Origin: Collimonas fungivorans
GTDB taxonomy: Bacteria > Pseudomonadota > Gammaproteobacteria > Burkholderiales > Burkholderiaceae_D
Reading direction: 5' to 3'
DNA: 64,000 nt
Assembly: GCF_001584145.1 (NCBI RefSeq)
Contig: NZ_CP013232.1
Coordinates: 186,001 to 250,000 of the forward strand
A program made the position numbers and the translations under genes. The notes beneath the pieces were generated by a model. That model was not told the origin of the DNA. It was given only the letters and a program-made list of their open reading frames with translations, and did no database searches. Below, piece by piece: positions 25,057 to 32,874 of the stretch. Positions within the stretch are counted from its first letter, which is position 1, and the number at the start of each line of letters is the position of its first letter.

Positions 25057-25506
25057 TCAGCCGCGGTTGCGCGAGAATTTTGCGGTCAGCTGGTTCAGCT
25101 TTTCCGCATGCTGGCGCGCTGCTTTTTCGGCGGCTTCCTGGGCCGCTTCGGCGGCGCGCTGGGCTTTGCGCTGTTCGGCGTTTTTCTTGAAACGTTCACG
25201 CAGCGTCTCCGTGGCGTGGGTGCGATGGACTTCCGTCACTTCATCCGTGCTGTTGCCTTCGAGGTCGAACCGGTGCGTCGCTTTTTCCATGCCCTTGAGA
25301 TAGCGCAGCGAGTTGGTGTGCATGCCGAGCGCGATGCGCAAAGTCTTGCGGTTGAGTTCCGGCGACAGGGCGATGAGCTGCTTGTCGATGCCGATCGCGA
25401 GCGGCTGGTAATCGCGGAATACCGCGAATTTTTCCTGGAGTTCCTTGAGCAGAACGCGGGCGGTTTGAACAGGGTTGGGAGTGGATGCGACAGCAGGTGT
25501 ATTCAT
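25057..25506 (-). CDS. proQ: ProQ/FinO-family RNA chaperone
   Basis: A 149-residue protein. Residues about 15-95 form a ProQ/FinO domain (VLLKELQEKFAVFRDYQPLAIGI, then RKTLRIALGMHTNSLRYLKG and a segment rich in Arg/His). The C-terminal 50 residues are a charged Ala/Lys/Glu/Gln helix. ProQ proteins bind structured small RNAs and mRNA 3' ends. It is a single gene with its own promoter region, separated from the WYL gene by about 215 bp. ATG at 25506 is preferred over the start three codons earlier. The symbol is family-level. Confidence 0.85.
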   Translation of the reverse strand: MNTPAVASTPNPVQTARVLLKELQEKFAVFRDYQPLAIGIDKQLIALSPELNRKTLRIALGMHTNSLRYLKGMEKATHRFDLEGNSTDEVTEVHRTHATETLRERFKKNAEQRKAQRAAEAAQEAAEKAARQHAEKLNQLTAKFSRNRG

Positions 25507-25721
25507 TGACAACAAAAGCAGTATGTTTTAGAACGCTCAGGATATCACGGAGATGCCCTGAAACTCTTGCCGGGGCCGTGTTTTCCGGGCTCAAGCGCTG
25601 TTTTTCTGCCGCTTGTTGTTCTGCGGAGAAGCGCGCAGCCGCGAATTTACATCACAACCAGTCTATCGTGCATTGTTTCATCGACATACTGTCAATAGTG
25701 CGAGGCAATACTCTAAAGGCG

Positions 25722-26672
25722 CTAATTCCCTGCCAACGCCAATAACCTTTGCGCGCAAATCCTGACGGCATCGCGCAATTGCGGCGGATGGCGGATCTCG
25801 AATGCGAACGGCAGCTGCGCCAGCTGCCTGGCGAACCAGTCAAGATCGTCCGACTGGTTATGGACCAGTACGCCATCGGCGGTCTGCTCGAAGATGCCTA
25901 TGGCGTCGGACAGGTGCTCGCGAGCCGACTTGAGATCGGTCTTGAGCAATACCTCTATCGCAAACGCGCGCGGCATGGTGGCGACCGAAAACGCCAGGTG
26001 GGCCAGGGCGTCGAAACCCGCCGGGCGGATAAAATTTTGTTCCAGCAACTGCACCTGGCCGATCCGGTCCAGCCGGAATGAGCGCAAGTCCTTGCGCAGG
26101 TGGCACATGCCAGCCGCGTACCAGCGGCCGTCGCGATACACCAGGCCATAGGCGTCGAAATCGCGCTCGCTGTCGTCGCCGCCGGCGCTGCGGTAATGCA
26201 GATGCACGCGCTGCCTGTTTTGCGCCGCCGCGCTTAGCGCAACCAGGGCGGCATTGTCGGCCGGCGAAACAGCTTGCGACAGGTCGAGCTTGACCGTTTC
26301 GTCGACAGCGCTGACACGGCGCTTCAGGTTGGCCGGCATGATCCGTTCCAGCTTGGCCTGGGCGCTCGCCACCGCCGGCGCCGCTTCGGCCAGGCCCAGG
26401 CCGCGCGCCGCCAGCAAGCCGATCGACAGGGCCAGCGCCTCGTCTTCGGTAAACATCATCGGCGGCAGCTTGAAGCCGGCGATCAGCGCATAACCGCCGT
26501 GGCGTCCGCGGTCGGTGGTGATCGGGATTCCCATTTCTTCCAGGGTCACGATGTAGCGGCGCAGCGTGCGGCCGTCGACCCCCAGGCGCGAGGCCATCTC
26601 GGCTCCGCTCATCCGGCCATGGGTTTGCAGCAGTTCCAGCACTGCCAGCACGCGTGTGGTTGGGTGGTACAT
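25722..26672 (-). CDS. HTH/WYL-domain transcriptional regulator
   Basis: A 316-residue regulator with a winged helix (about residues 5-60; AEMASRLGVDGRTLRRYIVTLEEMG), a WYL domain (about 140-225; VHLHYRSAGG, AYGLVYRDGRWYAAGMCHLR, FRLDRI) and a C-terminal WCX extension (about 235-316). It is longer than the WYL protein at 1630 and belongs to the group with the C-terminal extension. It is divergent from a NIPSNAP/LysE pair, with a 27-bp perfect inverted repeat in the gap. A related repeat precedes the broken isochorismatase gene, a likely second target. Confidence 0.87.
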   Translation of the reverse strand: MYHPTTRVLAVLELLQTHGRMSGAEMASRLGVDGRTLRRYIVTLEEMGIPITTDRGRHGGYALIAGFKLPPMMFTEDEALALSIGLLAARGLGLAEAAPAVASAQAKLERIMPANLKRRVSAVDETVKLDLSQAVSPADNAALVALSAAAQNRQRVHLHYRSAGGDDSERDFDAYGLVYRDGRWYAAGMCHLRKDLRSFRLDRIGQVQLLEQNFIRPAGFDALAHLAFSVATMPRAFAIEVLLKTDLKSAREHLSDAIGIFEQTADGVLVHNQSDDLDWFARQLAQLPFAFEIRHPPQLRDAVRICAQRLLALAGN

Positions 26673-26690
26673 GCTTTGCAGGATATTTTA

Positions 26691-26717
26691 TATATAGGAC
26701 GGATTATGTCCTATATA
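26691..26717. promoter_or_regulatory. WYL-regulator operator between the regulator and the NIPSNAP gene
   Basis: TATATAGGAC, seven bases, GTCCTATATA: perfect 10+10 inverted repeat, 19 bp from the regulator start and 60 bp from the NIPSNAP start, so it can control both directions. Confidence 0.65.
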
Positions 26718-26776
26718 GACTTTATCTTCGATTCCAGCAACAAAAAATCCAAGCCAACCAATGCTGGAGGACCGCC

Positions 26777-27616
26777 ATGTATCGATTCATCGCCGGAGTT
26801 TTTCTGCTGTCGGCAATGCTCGGCGCGCCGCCTGCCCTAGGTTGCCCGGCTCCTTCAACCAACCAGCGGCCAGCCATGCAAAACATCAGCCATCCCGGCG
26901 ATTTCCAGGTGATCGAATTTCGCCGCTACCAGATCAAGAGCGGCGGCCGGTCCCGCTTCGTCGCCTATTTCGAAAGTTTTTTCCCGGAAGCCTTCCAGCA
27001 ACTCGGCGCGCTGGCTCTCGGCCAGTTTTCCGAACGCGGGAACCAGGACGGCTTTACCTGGCTGCGCGGGTTCATGAGCATGGACGAGCGCGCCATCGTC
27101 AACAGCGCGTTCTACTACGGACCGGTGTGGAAAGAGCATCGGACCAGGCTCAACGACCTGATCGTCGACAGCGACAACGTGCTGCTGCTGCGGCCGCTGC
27201 GCCGGGATAGCGGCGTCAGCGTGCTGCCGGCGGTTGACCCGGTGTGCGAAACAGGCGGCGCACAGGGCGTGGTGGTAGCGCAAATCTTCGCGCTCAAGGC
27301 GGGCGATGTCGAACTGTTTGCGCGCCAGGCGGCGTCGGCCTTCGATGCTTACCAGGCGGCCGGCATGCGCCAGGCCGGGTTGCTGGTAACGCTCGACGCG
27401 AAAAACAATTTCCCGCAGCTGCCGGTCAGGACCGACGGCCTCTACCTGGTATGGCTGGGGATCGCCAGGGACGACCGGCAGCTGGAAACCGATTTTTATC
27501 CGCTGGCCGACCGTGCTGCCAGGCAGCTGGCGGGGGACGGCCTGCTCAGGTCGGCGCCGGAGCTGGTGATCCTCGATCCGGCCAGGCGCTCGCGTCTGCG
27601 CTGGCTGGCGGAATAA
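26777..27616 (+). CDS. Exported NIPSNAP-family protein
   Basis: A 279-residue protein with a probable signal peptide (YRFIAGVFLLSAMLGAPPALG) and two tandem NIPSNAP-like ferredoxin-fold domains (about residues 45-140 and 170-270); IEFRRYQIKSGGRSRFVAYFE marks the first. The start at 26777 follows GGAGG; the longer frame from 26654 crosses the operator. NIPSNAP proteins have no clear enzymatic role. It is divergent from a WYL regulator and 53 bp upstream of a LysE-type exporter, so the two may be co-induced. The export call is moderate, since most NIPSNAP proteins are cytosolic. Confidence 0.72.
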   Translation: MYRFIAGVFLLSAMLGAPPALGCPAPSTNQRPAMQNISHPGDFQVIEFRRYQIKSGGRSRFVAYFESFFPEAFQQLGALALGQFSERGNQDGFTWLRGFMSMDERAIVNSAFYYGPVWKEHRTRLNDLIVDSDNVLLLRPLRRDSGVSVLPAVDPVCETGGAQGVVVAQIFALKAGDVELFARQAASAFDAYQAAGMRQAGLLVTLDAKNNFPQLPVRTDGLYLVWLGIARDDRQLETDFYPLADRAARQLAGDGLLRSAPELVILDPARRSRLRWLAE

Positions 27617-27669
27617 CCGCGTCGCCGCGGATCCTTCGTGCAAATTTTTTACTTTCAGGAGACCTCAAC

Positions 27670-28317
27670 ATGAACCAATCCGTCAACCTCTGGCTGTACT
27701 TCATGATCGTATTCGGCGTCATCATCCTGCCCGGGCTGGACATGGCTTTCGTGCTGGCAAGCTCGCTGGTCGGCGGCCGGCGCTCCGGCCTGGCGGCGGT
27801 GGCCGGGATTGTCGCCGGCGGCGTCTGCCACATGACCATGGGCGCGCTGGGCCTGGCGGTGGTGCTCAAGCTGTGGCCGAGTCTGTTCAACCTGGTGCTG
27901 CTGGCCGGCGCTGCTTATATCGCCTGGATCGGCTGGTCGCTGCTGCGCAGCGAGAGCGGCTTCCGTTTTGCATCGGCGTCGCCTGAGTCGGCCTCGGCCA
28001 AAGCGCCTGCAACCACCTTTTACCAAGGCATGCTGACCAGCTTGCTCAATCCGAAAGCCTACGTCTTCATGCTGGCGATATTCCCGCAGTTCCTGAAAAT
28101 CGATGCCGGCCCGATCTGGAGCCAGGCGCTGGTGCTGTGGATCATCACGGCGCTTACCCAGGCTGGCGTGTACGGCTTCATTGCAATCCTGTCCAGCCGC
28201 ACCCGCAGCTGGTTCGACGCCAATCCGCGCGGCAGCCTGGTTACGGCGCGGGTAGTCGGTGCATTGCTGATAGCGGCCGGAATCTTTACCGGGATCGAAG
28301 GCTGGCAGGCGATGTAG
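27670..28317 (+). CDS. LysE/RhtB-family exporter
   Basis: A 215-residue inner-membrane protein with six hydrophobic segments. IVFGVIILPGLDMAFVLASSLVGGRRSGLAAVAGI contains the conserved PG(P/L)D motif and the Gly-rich helix of LysE/RhtB amino acid exporters, and LLNPKAYVFMLAIFPQF is the second signature. ATG at 27670 follows AGGAG. It probably exports an amino acid or analogue. Expression is likely tied to the WYL regulator through the operator at 26691. Confidence 0.86.
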   Translation: MNQSVNLWLYFMIVFGVIILPGLDMAFVLASSLVGGRRSGLAAVAGIVAGGVCHMTMGALGLAVVLKLWPSLFNLVLLAGAAYIAWIGWSLLRSESGFRFASASPESASAKAPATTFYQGMLTSLLNPKAYVFMLAIFPQFLKIDAGPIWSQALVLWIITALTQAGVYGFIAILSSRTRSWFDANPRGSLVTARVVGALLIAAGIFTGIEGWQAM

Positions 28318-28465
28318 CCGCCGCCCCGGCTACCGCACCGAAATAGCGTGCGGTGCACCATCTTCAGGCAAAAACCCTGCGCTACGCGCCGCAACGGCGC
28401 GGCAGGCAGCTTGTCTCCTCGGTTTAAATATAAAGAAACTGTTTTTAATCAATAACTTAGCTTGA
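28318..28465. other. Intergenic region upstream of the nitrate operon promoter
   Basis: No gene seen. A TGCACCA half-site of NtrC type lies at 28354-28360, about 110 bp before the sigma-54 promoter, but I find no full symmetric NtrC box. GCACCG/CGGTGC form an imperfect hairpin nearby. Confidence 0.4.
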
Positions 28466-28481
28466 TGGCACGGCGTTTGCT
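28466..28481 (+). promoter_or_regulatory. Sigma-54 (RpoN) promoter of the nitrate assimilation operon
   Basis: TGGCACGGCGTTTGCT matches the -24/-12 consensus (TGGCACG, four bases, TTGCW) with the exact GG-to-GC spacing. Transcription would begin near 28492, just before the structured leader. Points to nitrogen control by NtrC. Confidence 0.88.
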
Positions 28482-28496
28482 CTGAATCAGGTCACA

Positions 28497-28613
28497 GGAT
28501 CAACGACGATCCGACCTCTTCTGATGCAGGTCCAACGATGGATCTGTTGGACAACGGCGTCCTCTTGGCTCAACCACTCCTTGGTTGGGTCGAGAGGACG
28601 CCTTTTTGTTTTT
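28497..28613 (+). ncRNA. ANTAR-type antitermination leader with intrinsic terminator
   Basis: Two hairpins carry six-base loops with A at position 1 and G at position 4, the signature bound by ANTAR proteins such as NasR/NasT. Hairpin 1 (28497-28512) is GGATC, loop AACGAC, GATCC. Hairpin 2 (28530-28552) has GTCCAACG, loop ATGGAT, C then a bulged T, GTTGGAC. A strong terminator follows: GGCGTCCTCT (28556-28565) pairs with AGAGGACGCC (28593-28602), then TTTTTGTTTTT. The terminator precedes narK, so expression needs readthrough. No ANTAR gene is in the window. Confidence 0.8.
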
Positions 28614-28624
28614 AAAGACAAAAA

Positions 28625-29938
28625 ATGGCAAACAAGGCAACCAGCATCGAACTCTTCAGCCTGCGCACGCCGCAGATGCGCGCTTTCCACCTGACCTGGA
28701 TGGCGTTCTTCGTCTGTTTCTTCGCCTGGTTCGCCTGTGCGCCGCTGATGCCGCTGATCAAGGGCCAGCTCGGGCTGAGCATGGCGCAGATAGCCAACAT
28801 CAATATCGCCGCTGTCGCCGTGACGATACTGGTGCGGCTGCTGGTCGGGCCGCTGTGCGACCGCTACGGTCCGCGCAAGACCTATACCGGGCTGCTGCTG
28901 GTCGGCGCGCTGCCGGTATTCGGCGTGGCGCTGGTGCAGAGTTACGAGAGTTTCCTGTTCTTCCGCCTGTGCATCGGTGCGGTCGGCGCCAGTTTTGTCA
29001 TCACCCAGTACCATACCTCGGTCATGTTTGCGCCCAATGTGGTCGGCACCGCCAATGCCGCTTCGGCCGGCTGGGGAAATACCGGCGGCGGCGCGGCGCA
29101 GGCCTTGATGCCGTTGCTGGTGGCTGCCTTGCTGATGCTGGGCGTCAGCGAAACCATGGGCTGGCGCCTGGCGCTGCTGGTGCCCGGCGTGTTCATGCTG
29201 CTCATGGCGATGCTGTACTGGCGCTATACGCAGGACTGCCCGCAGGGCAACTATGCCGAGCTGCGCGCGCGCGGCGTGACGATCGACGGCGGAAAGAAGG
29301 GTGGCTGGGCCAGCTTCCGCGCCGCCAGCGGCAACTACCGGGTGTGGCTGCTGTTCGTTACCTACGGCGCCTGTTTCGGCGTCGAGATATTCATCCACAA
29401 CATTGCCGCCATCTATTACGTCGATCATTTCGGCCTGTCGCTGAAGGGCGCCGGCATGGCGGCCGCCAGTTTCGGTTTGCTGGCCTTGTTTGCGCGCGCG
29501 CTGGGCGGCTGGCTGTCCGACAAGGCGGCGTTGCGCGGCAACCTGGACAGCCGAGCGGTCCTGCTGTTCGTGCTGATGCTGGGCGAAGGCCTGGGCTTGC
29601 TGTGGTTCGCCCATGCCGGCAGCGTTGTGCTGGCGGTGGCAGCGATGCTGACCTTCGGTTTGTTCACCCACATGGCTTGCGGCGCTACCTATGCGCTGGT
29701 GCCGTTCATCGACCGCAAGGCGCTCGGCGGCGTGGCCGGCATCATCGGCGCCGGCGGCAATGTCGGTGCGGTGGCTGCCGGTTTCCTGATGAAAGGCCTG
29801 GGCGACACCCAGCAGACGCTGACCATGCTCGGCGCGCTGGTGACGATTTCGGCCCTGTGCGCCATCGCCGTGCGCTTCAGCCCGGAGCACAAGGCGCAGG
29901 AACAAGAGTTGTACGACTTAGCCGCTAGAAGCGCATAA
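28625..29938 (+). CDS. narK: Nitrate/nitrite MFS transporter
   Basis: A 437-residue, 12-helix transporter of the nitrate-nitrite porter family. The two nitrate signature regions are present: VGASFVITQYHTSVMFAPNVVGTANAASAGWGNTGGG is split over helix 5, and ALGGVAGIIGAGGNVGAVAAG over helix 11. The Arg in LTILVRLLVGPL and in LFARALGG match substrate-binding arginines. It is the first gene of the operon, 12 bp after the terminator T-tract; the ribosome site is weak (AAAGA). NasA is an equally good name. It supplies nitrate to the cytoplasmic reductase. Confidence 0.92.
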   Translation: MANKATSIELFSLRTPQMRAFHLTWMAFFVCFFAWFACAPLMPLIKGQLGLSMAQIANINIAAVAVTILVRLLVGPLCDRYGPRKTYTGLLLVGALPVFGVALVQSYESFLFFRLCIGAVGASFVITQYHTSVMFAPNVVGTANAASAGWGNTGGGAAQALMPLLVAALLMLGVSETMGWRLALLVPGVFMLLMAMLYWRYTQDCPQGNYAELRARGVTIDGGKKGGWASFRAASGNYRVWLLFVTYGACFGVEIFIHNIAAIYYVDHFGLSLKGAGMAAASFGLLALFARALGGWLSDKAALRGNLDSRAVLLFVLMLGEGLGLLWFAHAGSVVLAVAAMLTFGLFTHMACGATYALVPFIDRKALGGVAGIIGAGGNVGAVAAGFLMKGLGDTQQTLTMLGALVTISALCAIAVRFSPEHKAQEQELYDLAARSA

Positions 29939-29949
29939 AGGACAGCACC

Positions 29950-32511
29950 ATGAAAATCATCGTCATCGGCCACGGCATGGTCGGCCACAAGTTCCTGGAA
30001 TGCCTGGCTGACGCTGGCACGCCAGAGATGGCAGTCACCGTGCTGTGCGAAGAACCGCGCCCGGCTTACGACCGCGTCCACCTTTCGGAATTTTTTTCGG
30101 GAAAATCGGCGCAAGACCTGTCGCTGGTGGCGCCCGGCTTTTTCGAAAGCAACAGCCATATCGAACTGAAGCTGAACGCCAAGGCGCAACTGATCGACAG
30201 CATCGCCAAGACCGTCACGGTGAATGTCGGCGGCGCCATCGAAATCCTGCCGTACGACAAGCTGGTGATCGCTACCGGCTCCTATCCTTTTGTGCCGACC
30301 CTGGCCGGCAACCAGCGCAAGGATTGTTTCGTCTACCGCACCATCGAGGACCTGGAAGCGATGCTGGAATGCGGCAAACGGTCGCGCAGCGGCGTCGTGA
30401 TCGGCGGCGGCCTGCTCGGGCTGGAATGCGCCAAGGCTTTGCGCGACATGCAGCTGGAAACCCATGTGGTCGAGTTCGCGCCGCGCCTGATGGCGGTGCA
30501 GGTGGATGAAAGCGGCGGCCGCATCCTGCGCCAGAAAATCGAAGAACTGGGCGTCACCGCGCATACGCAAAAGAACACCTTGGAAATCGTCGACGGCAAA
30601 AGCGGCACGCATCGCATGAATTTCGACGACGGCACCCATCTCGATGCCGACATGATCGTATTCTCCGCCGGCATCCGCCCGCGCGACGAGCTGGCGCGCG
30701 ACAGCGGCCTCAAGGTCGGCGAACGCGGCGGCATCGTGATCGACAACGGCTGCCGCAGCTCCGATCCGGACATCTATGCGATTGGTGAATGCGCCCTGTG
30801 GAATGGCCGCATATTCGGCCTGGTGGCGCCCGGATACGATATGGCGCGCATCGCTGCCAAGCATATGCTCACGATTGACAGCAGCACGGCAGCGCCTGAA
30901 TTCACCGGCGCCGACATGAGCACCAAGCTCAAGCTGATGGGCGTCGATGTCGCCAGCATCGGCGATCCGCACGGCAAGGAAGCCGGCAGCCGTTCCTACC
31001 AGTTCACCGACGAGCGCAAGCAGATCTACAAGAAGATCGTGGTGTCGGAATGCGGAAAATATTTGCTGGGCGGCGTGATGGTGGGCGACGCCAGCGAATA
31101 CGGCACGCTGCTGCAGATGATGCTCAACCGAATCGAGCTGCCGGCCGCGCCGGAATTCCTGATCCTGCCGCAGGCAGACGGCCAGGCCAGGGTGGGTCTT
31201 GGCGTCGATGCCTTGCCGGAGACGGCGCAGATCTGTTCTTGCAATAATGTGTCGAAAGGCGATCTGTGCGCAGCCGTGAGCGGCGGCGCCACCAGCATAG
31301 GCGCCCTGAAAAGCTGCACCAAGGCCGGCACTTCCTGCGGCGGCTGCGTGGCGCTGGTGACGCAGATCATGAAGTCTGAGATGAAGAAACAGGGCATGGC
31401 TGTCAACAACCATGTCTGCGAGCATTTTCCGTATTCGCGCCAGGAGCTGTTCCATCTGGTGAAGGTGGGCCAGATCAAGACTTTCGGTACCCTGCTGGAA
31501 CAGCATGGCAAGGGCCTTGGCTGCGATATCTGCAAACCGGTCGCGGCCAGTATCCTGGCTTCCTGCTGGAACGATTTTGTGCTGAAAAAGGAACACGCCA
31601 GCCTGCAGGATTCCAACGATTATTTCCTCGGCAATATCCAGAAAGACGGCACGTATTCGGTGGTGCCGCGCATGGCCGGCGGCGAAGTCACGCCGGACGG
31701 CTTGATCGCGGTCGGCCAGGTCGCCAAGAAATACGGCTTGTATACCAAGATCACCGGCGGCCAGCGGGTCGACCTGTTCGGCGCCCGCGTCGAGCAGCTG
31801 CCTCTTATATGGGAAGAGCTGATCGCCGCCGGTTTCGAATCCGGCCACGCCTATGGCAAGTCGCTGCGCACCGTCAAATCCTGCGTCGGCTCGACCTGGT
31901 GCCGCTACGGCGTTGACGACAGTGTCGGCCTGGCGATAGCGCTGGAAAACCGCTACAAGGGTTTGCGCGCGCCGCACAAGATCAAGTTCGGCGTCTCCGG
32001 CTGCACCCGCGAATGCGCCGAGGCGCAGGGCAAGGACGTCGGCATCATCGCTACTGAAAAAGGCTGGAACCTGTACGTGTGCGGCAACGGCGGCATGAAA
32101 CCGCGCCATGCGGAACTGCTGGCGTCGGACCTGGACAAGGCGACCTTGATCCAGACCATAGACCGTTTCCTGATGTTCTACATCCGCACCGCCGACCGCC
32201 TGCAGCGCACCAGCGTCTGGCGCGACAACCTGGAAGGCGGGCTCGATTACCTGAAACAGGTGGTGGTGGACGACAAGCTGCACATCGCAGCCGAACTGGA
32301 AGCCGACATGCAGCACGTGGTCGACACTTACGAGTGCGAATGGAAGCATGCAGTGACCGATGCCGAAACGCGCAAGCGCTTCCAGCATTTCGTCAACAGC
32401 GACCGGGTCGACAATAACGTGGTGTTCATGGAAGAGCGCGGCCAGATCCGTCCGGCCACCGTGGAAGAACGCAAACGCATCAACATCCCGATTGTCGTGG
32501 AAACCGTTTAA
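29950..32511 (+). CDS. nirB: Assimilatory nitrite reductase [NAD(P)H], large subunit
   Basis: An 853-residue cytoplasmic flavo-siroheme enzyme reducing nitrite to ammonium. Domains in order: FAD/NAD(P)-binding region (about 1-320), BFD-type [2Fe-2S] domain (about 425-475, CSCNNVSKG and GTSCGGC), a second Cys pair region (to about 540), and the siroheme/[4Fe-4S] part (about 560-800), with CVGSTWCRYG and GVSGCTRECAEAQGKD supplying the cluster cysteines. Length is normal for NirB. It lies 12 bp after narK and 10 bp before nirD. Confidence 0.95.
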   Translation: MKIIVIGHGMVGHKFLECLADAGTPEMAVTVLCEEPRPAYDRVHLSEFFSGKSAQDLSLVAPGFFESNSHIELKLNAKAQLIDSIAKTVTVNVGGAIEILPYDKLVIATGSYPFVPTLAGNQRKDCFVYRTIEDLEAMLECGKRSRSGVVIGGGLLGLECAKALRDMQLETHVVEFAPRLMAVQVDESGGRILRQKIEELGVTAHTQKNTLEIVDGKSGTHRMNFDDGTHLDADMIVFSAGIRPRDELARDSGLKVGERGGIVIDNGCRSSDPDIYAIGECALWNGRIFGLVAPGYDMARIAAKHMLTIDSSTAAPEFTGADMSTKLKLMGVDVASIGDPHGKEAGSRSYQFTDERKQIYKKIVVSECGKYLLGGVMVGDASEYGTLLQMMLNRIELPAAPEFLILPQADGQARVGLGVDALPETAQICSCNNVSKGDLCAAVSGGATSIGALKSCTKAGTSCGGCVALVTQIMKSEMKKQGMAVNNHVCEHFPYSRQELFHLVKVGQIKTFGTLLEQHGKGLGCDICKPVAASILASCWNDFVLKKEHASLQDSNDYFLGNIQKDGTYSVVPRMAGGEVTPDGLIAVGQVAKKYGLYTKITGGQRVDLFGARVEQLPLIWEELIAAGFESGHAYGKSLRTVKSCVGSTWCRYGVDDSVGLAIALENRYKGLRAPHKIKFGVSGCTRECAEAQGKDVGIIATEKGWNLYVCGNGGMKPRHAELLASDLDKATLIQTIDRFLMFYIRTADRLQRTSVWRDNLEGGLDYLKQVVVDDKLHIAAELEADMQHVVDTYECEWKHAVTDAETRKRFQHFVNSDRVDNNVVFMEERGQIRPATVEERKRINIPIVVETV

Positions 32512-32520
32512 AGGAACACC

Positions 32521-32874
32521 ATGCACAACGACTATCAAAGCAGCAACTGGATCGCCGTTTGTCAGCTGGACGATATCTTGCCGGATACCGGCGTCTGCGC
32601 GCTGGTCAACGGCGAACAGGTTGCGGTGTTCCATGTGATCGACGGCGAACATCGCGTCTTCGCCATCGGCAACTACGATCCGAACGCGGAGGCGGCGGTA
32701 TTGTCGCGCGGCCTGGTCGGCAGCCTGGGCGAGCGCATCGTAGTCGCTTCGCCCATCTATAAACATCACTTCGATTTGCAGACCGGCGAATGCCTGGAGG
32801 CGCCGGAACATTCCGTGAACGCCTATCCGGCCCGCATCAGCGAGGGCAAGGTCTGGGTCGCCGCATGCACATGA
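32521..32874 (+). CDS. nirD: Nitrite reductase small subunit
   Basis: A 117-residue Rieske-like protein of the NirD type. It keeps the fold (WIAVCQLDDILPDTGVCALV, then IYKHHFDLQTGECLE) but lacks the paired Cys-His ligands of true Rieske proteins, as is normal for NirD. It acts with NirB in nitrite reduction. The stop overlaps the start of the next gene (ATGA), showing tight coupling. Confidence 0.92.
   Translation: MHNDYQSSNWIAVCQLDDILPDTGVCALVNGEQVAVFHVIDGEHRVFAIGNYDPNAEAAVLSRGLVGSLGERIVVASPIYKHHFDLQTGECLEAPEHSVNAYPARISEGKVWVAACT

Noticed and set aside
28354..28360. NtrC enhancer site upstream of the sigma-54 promoter
   Set aside because: Only one half-site (TGCACCA) is good; the opposite half matches three of six bases, so I do not call a full site.
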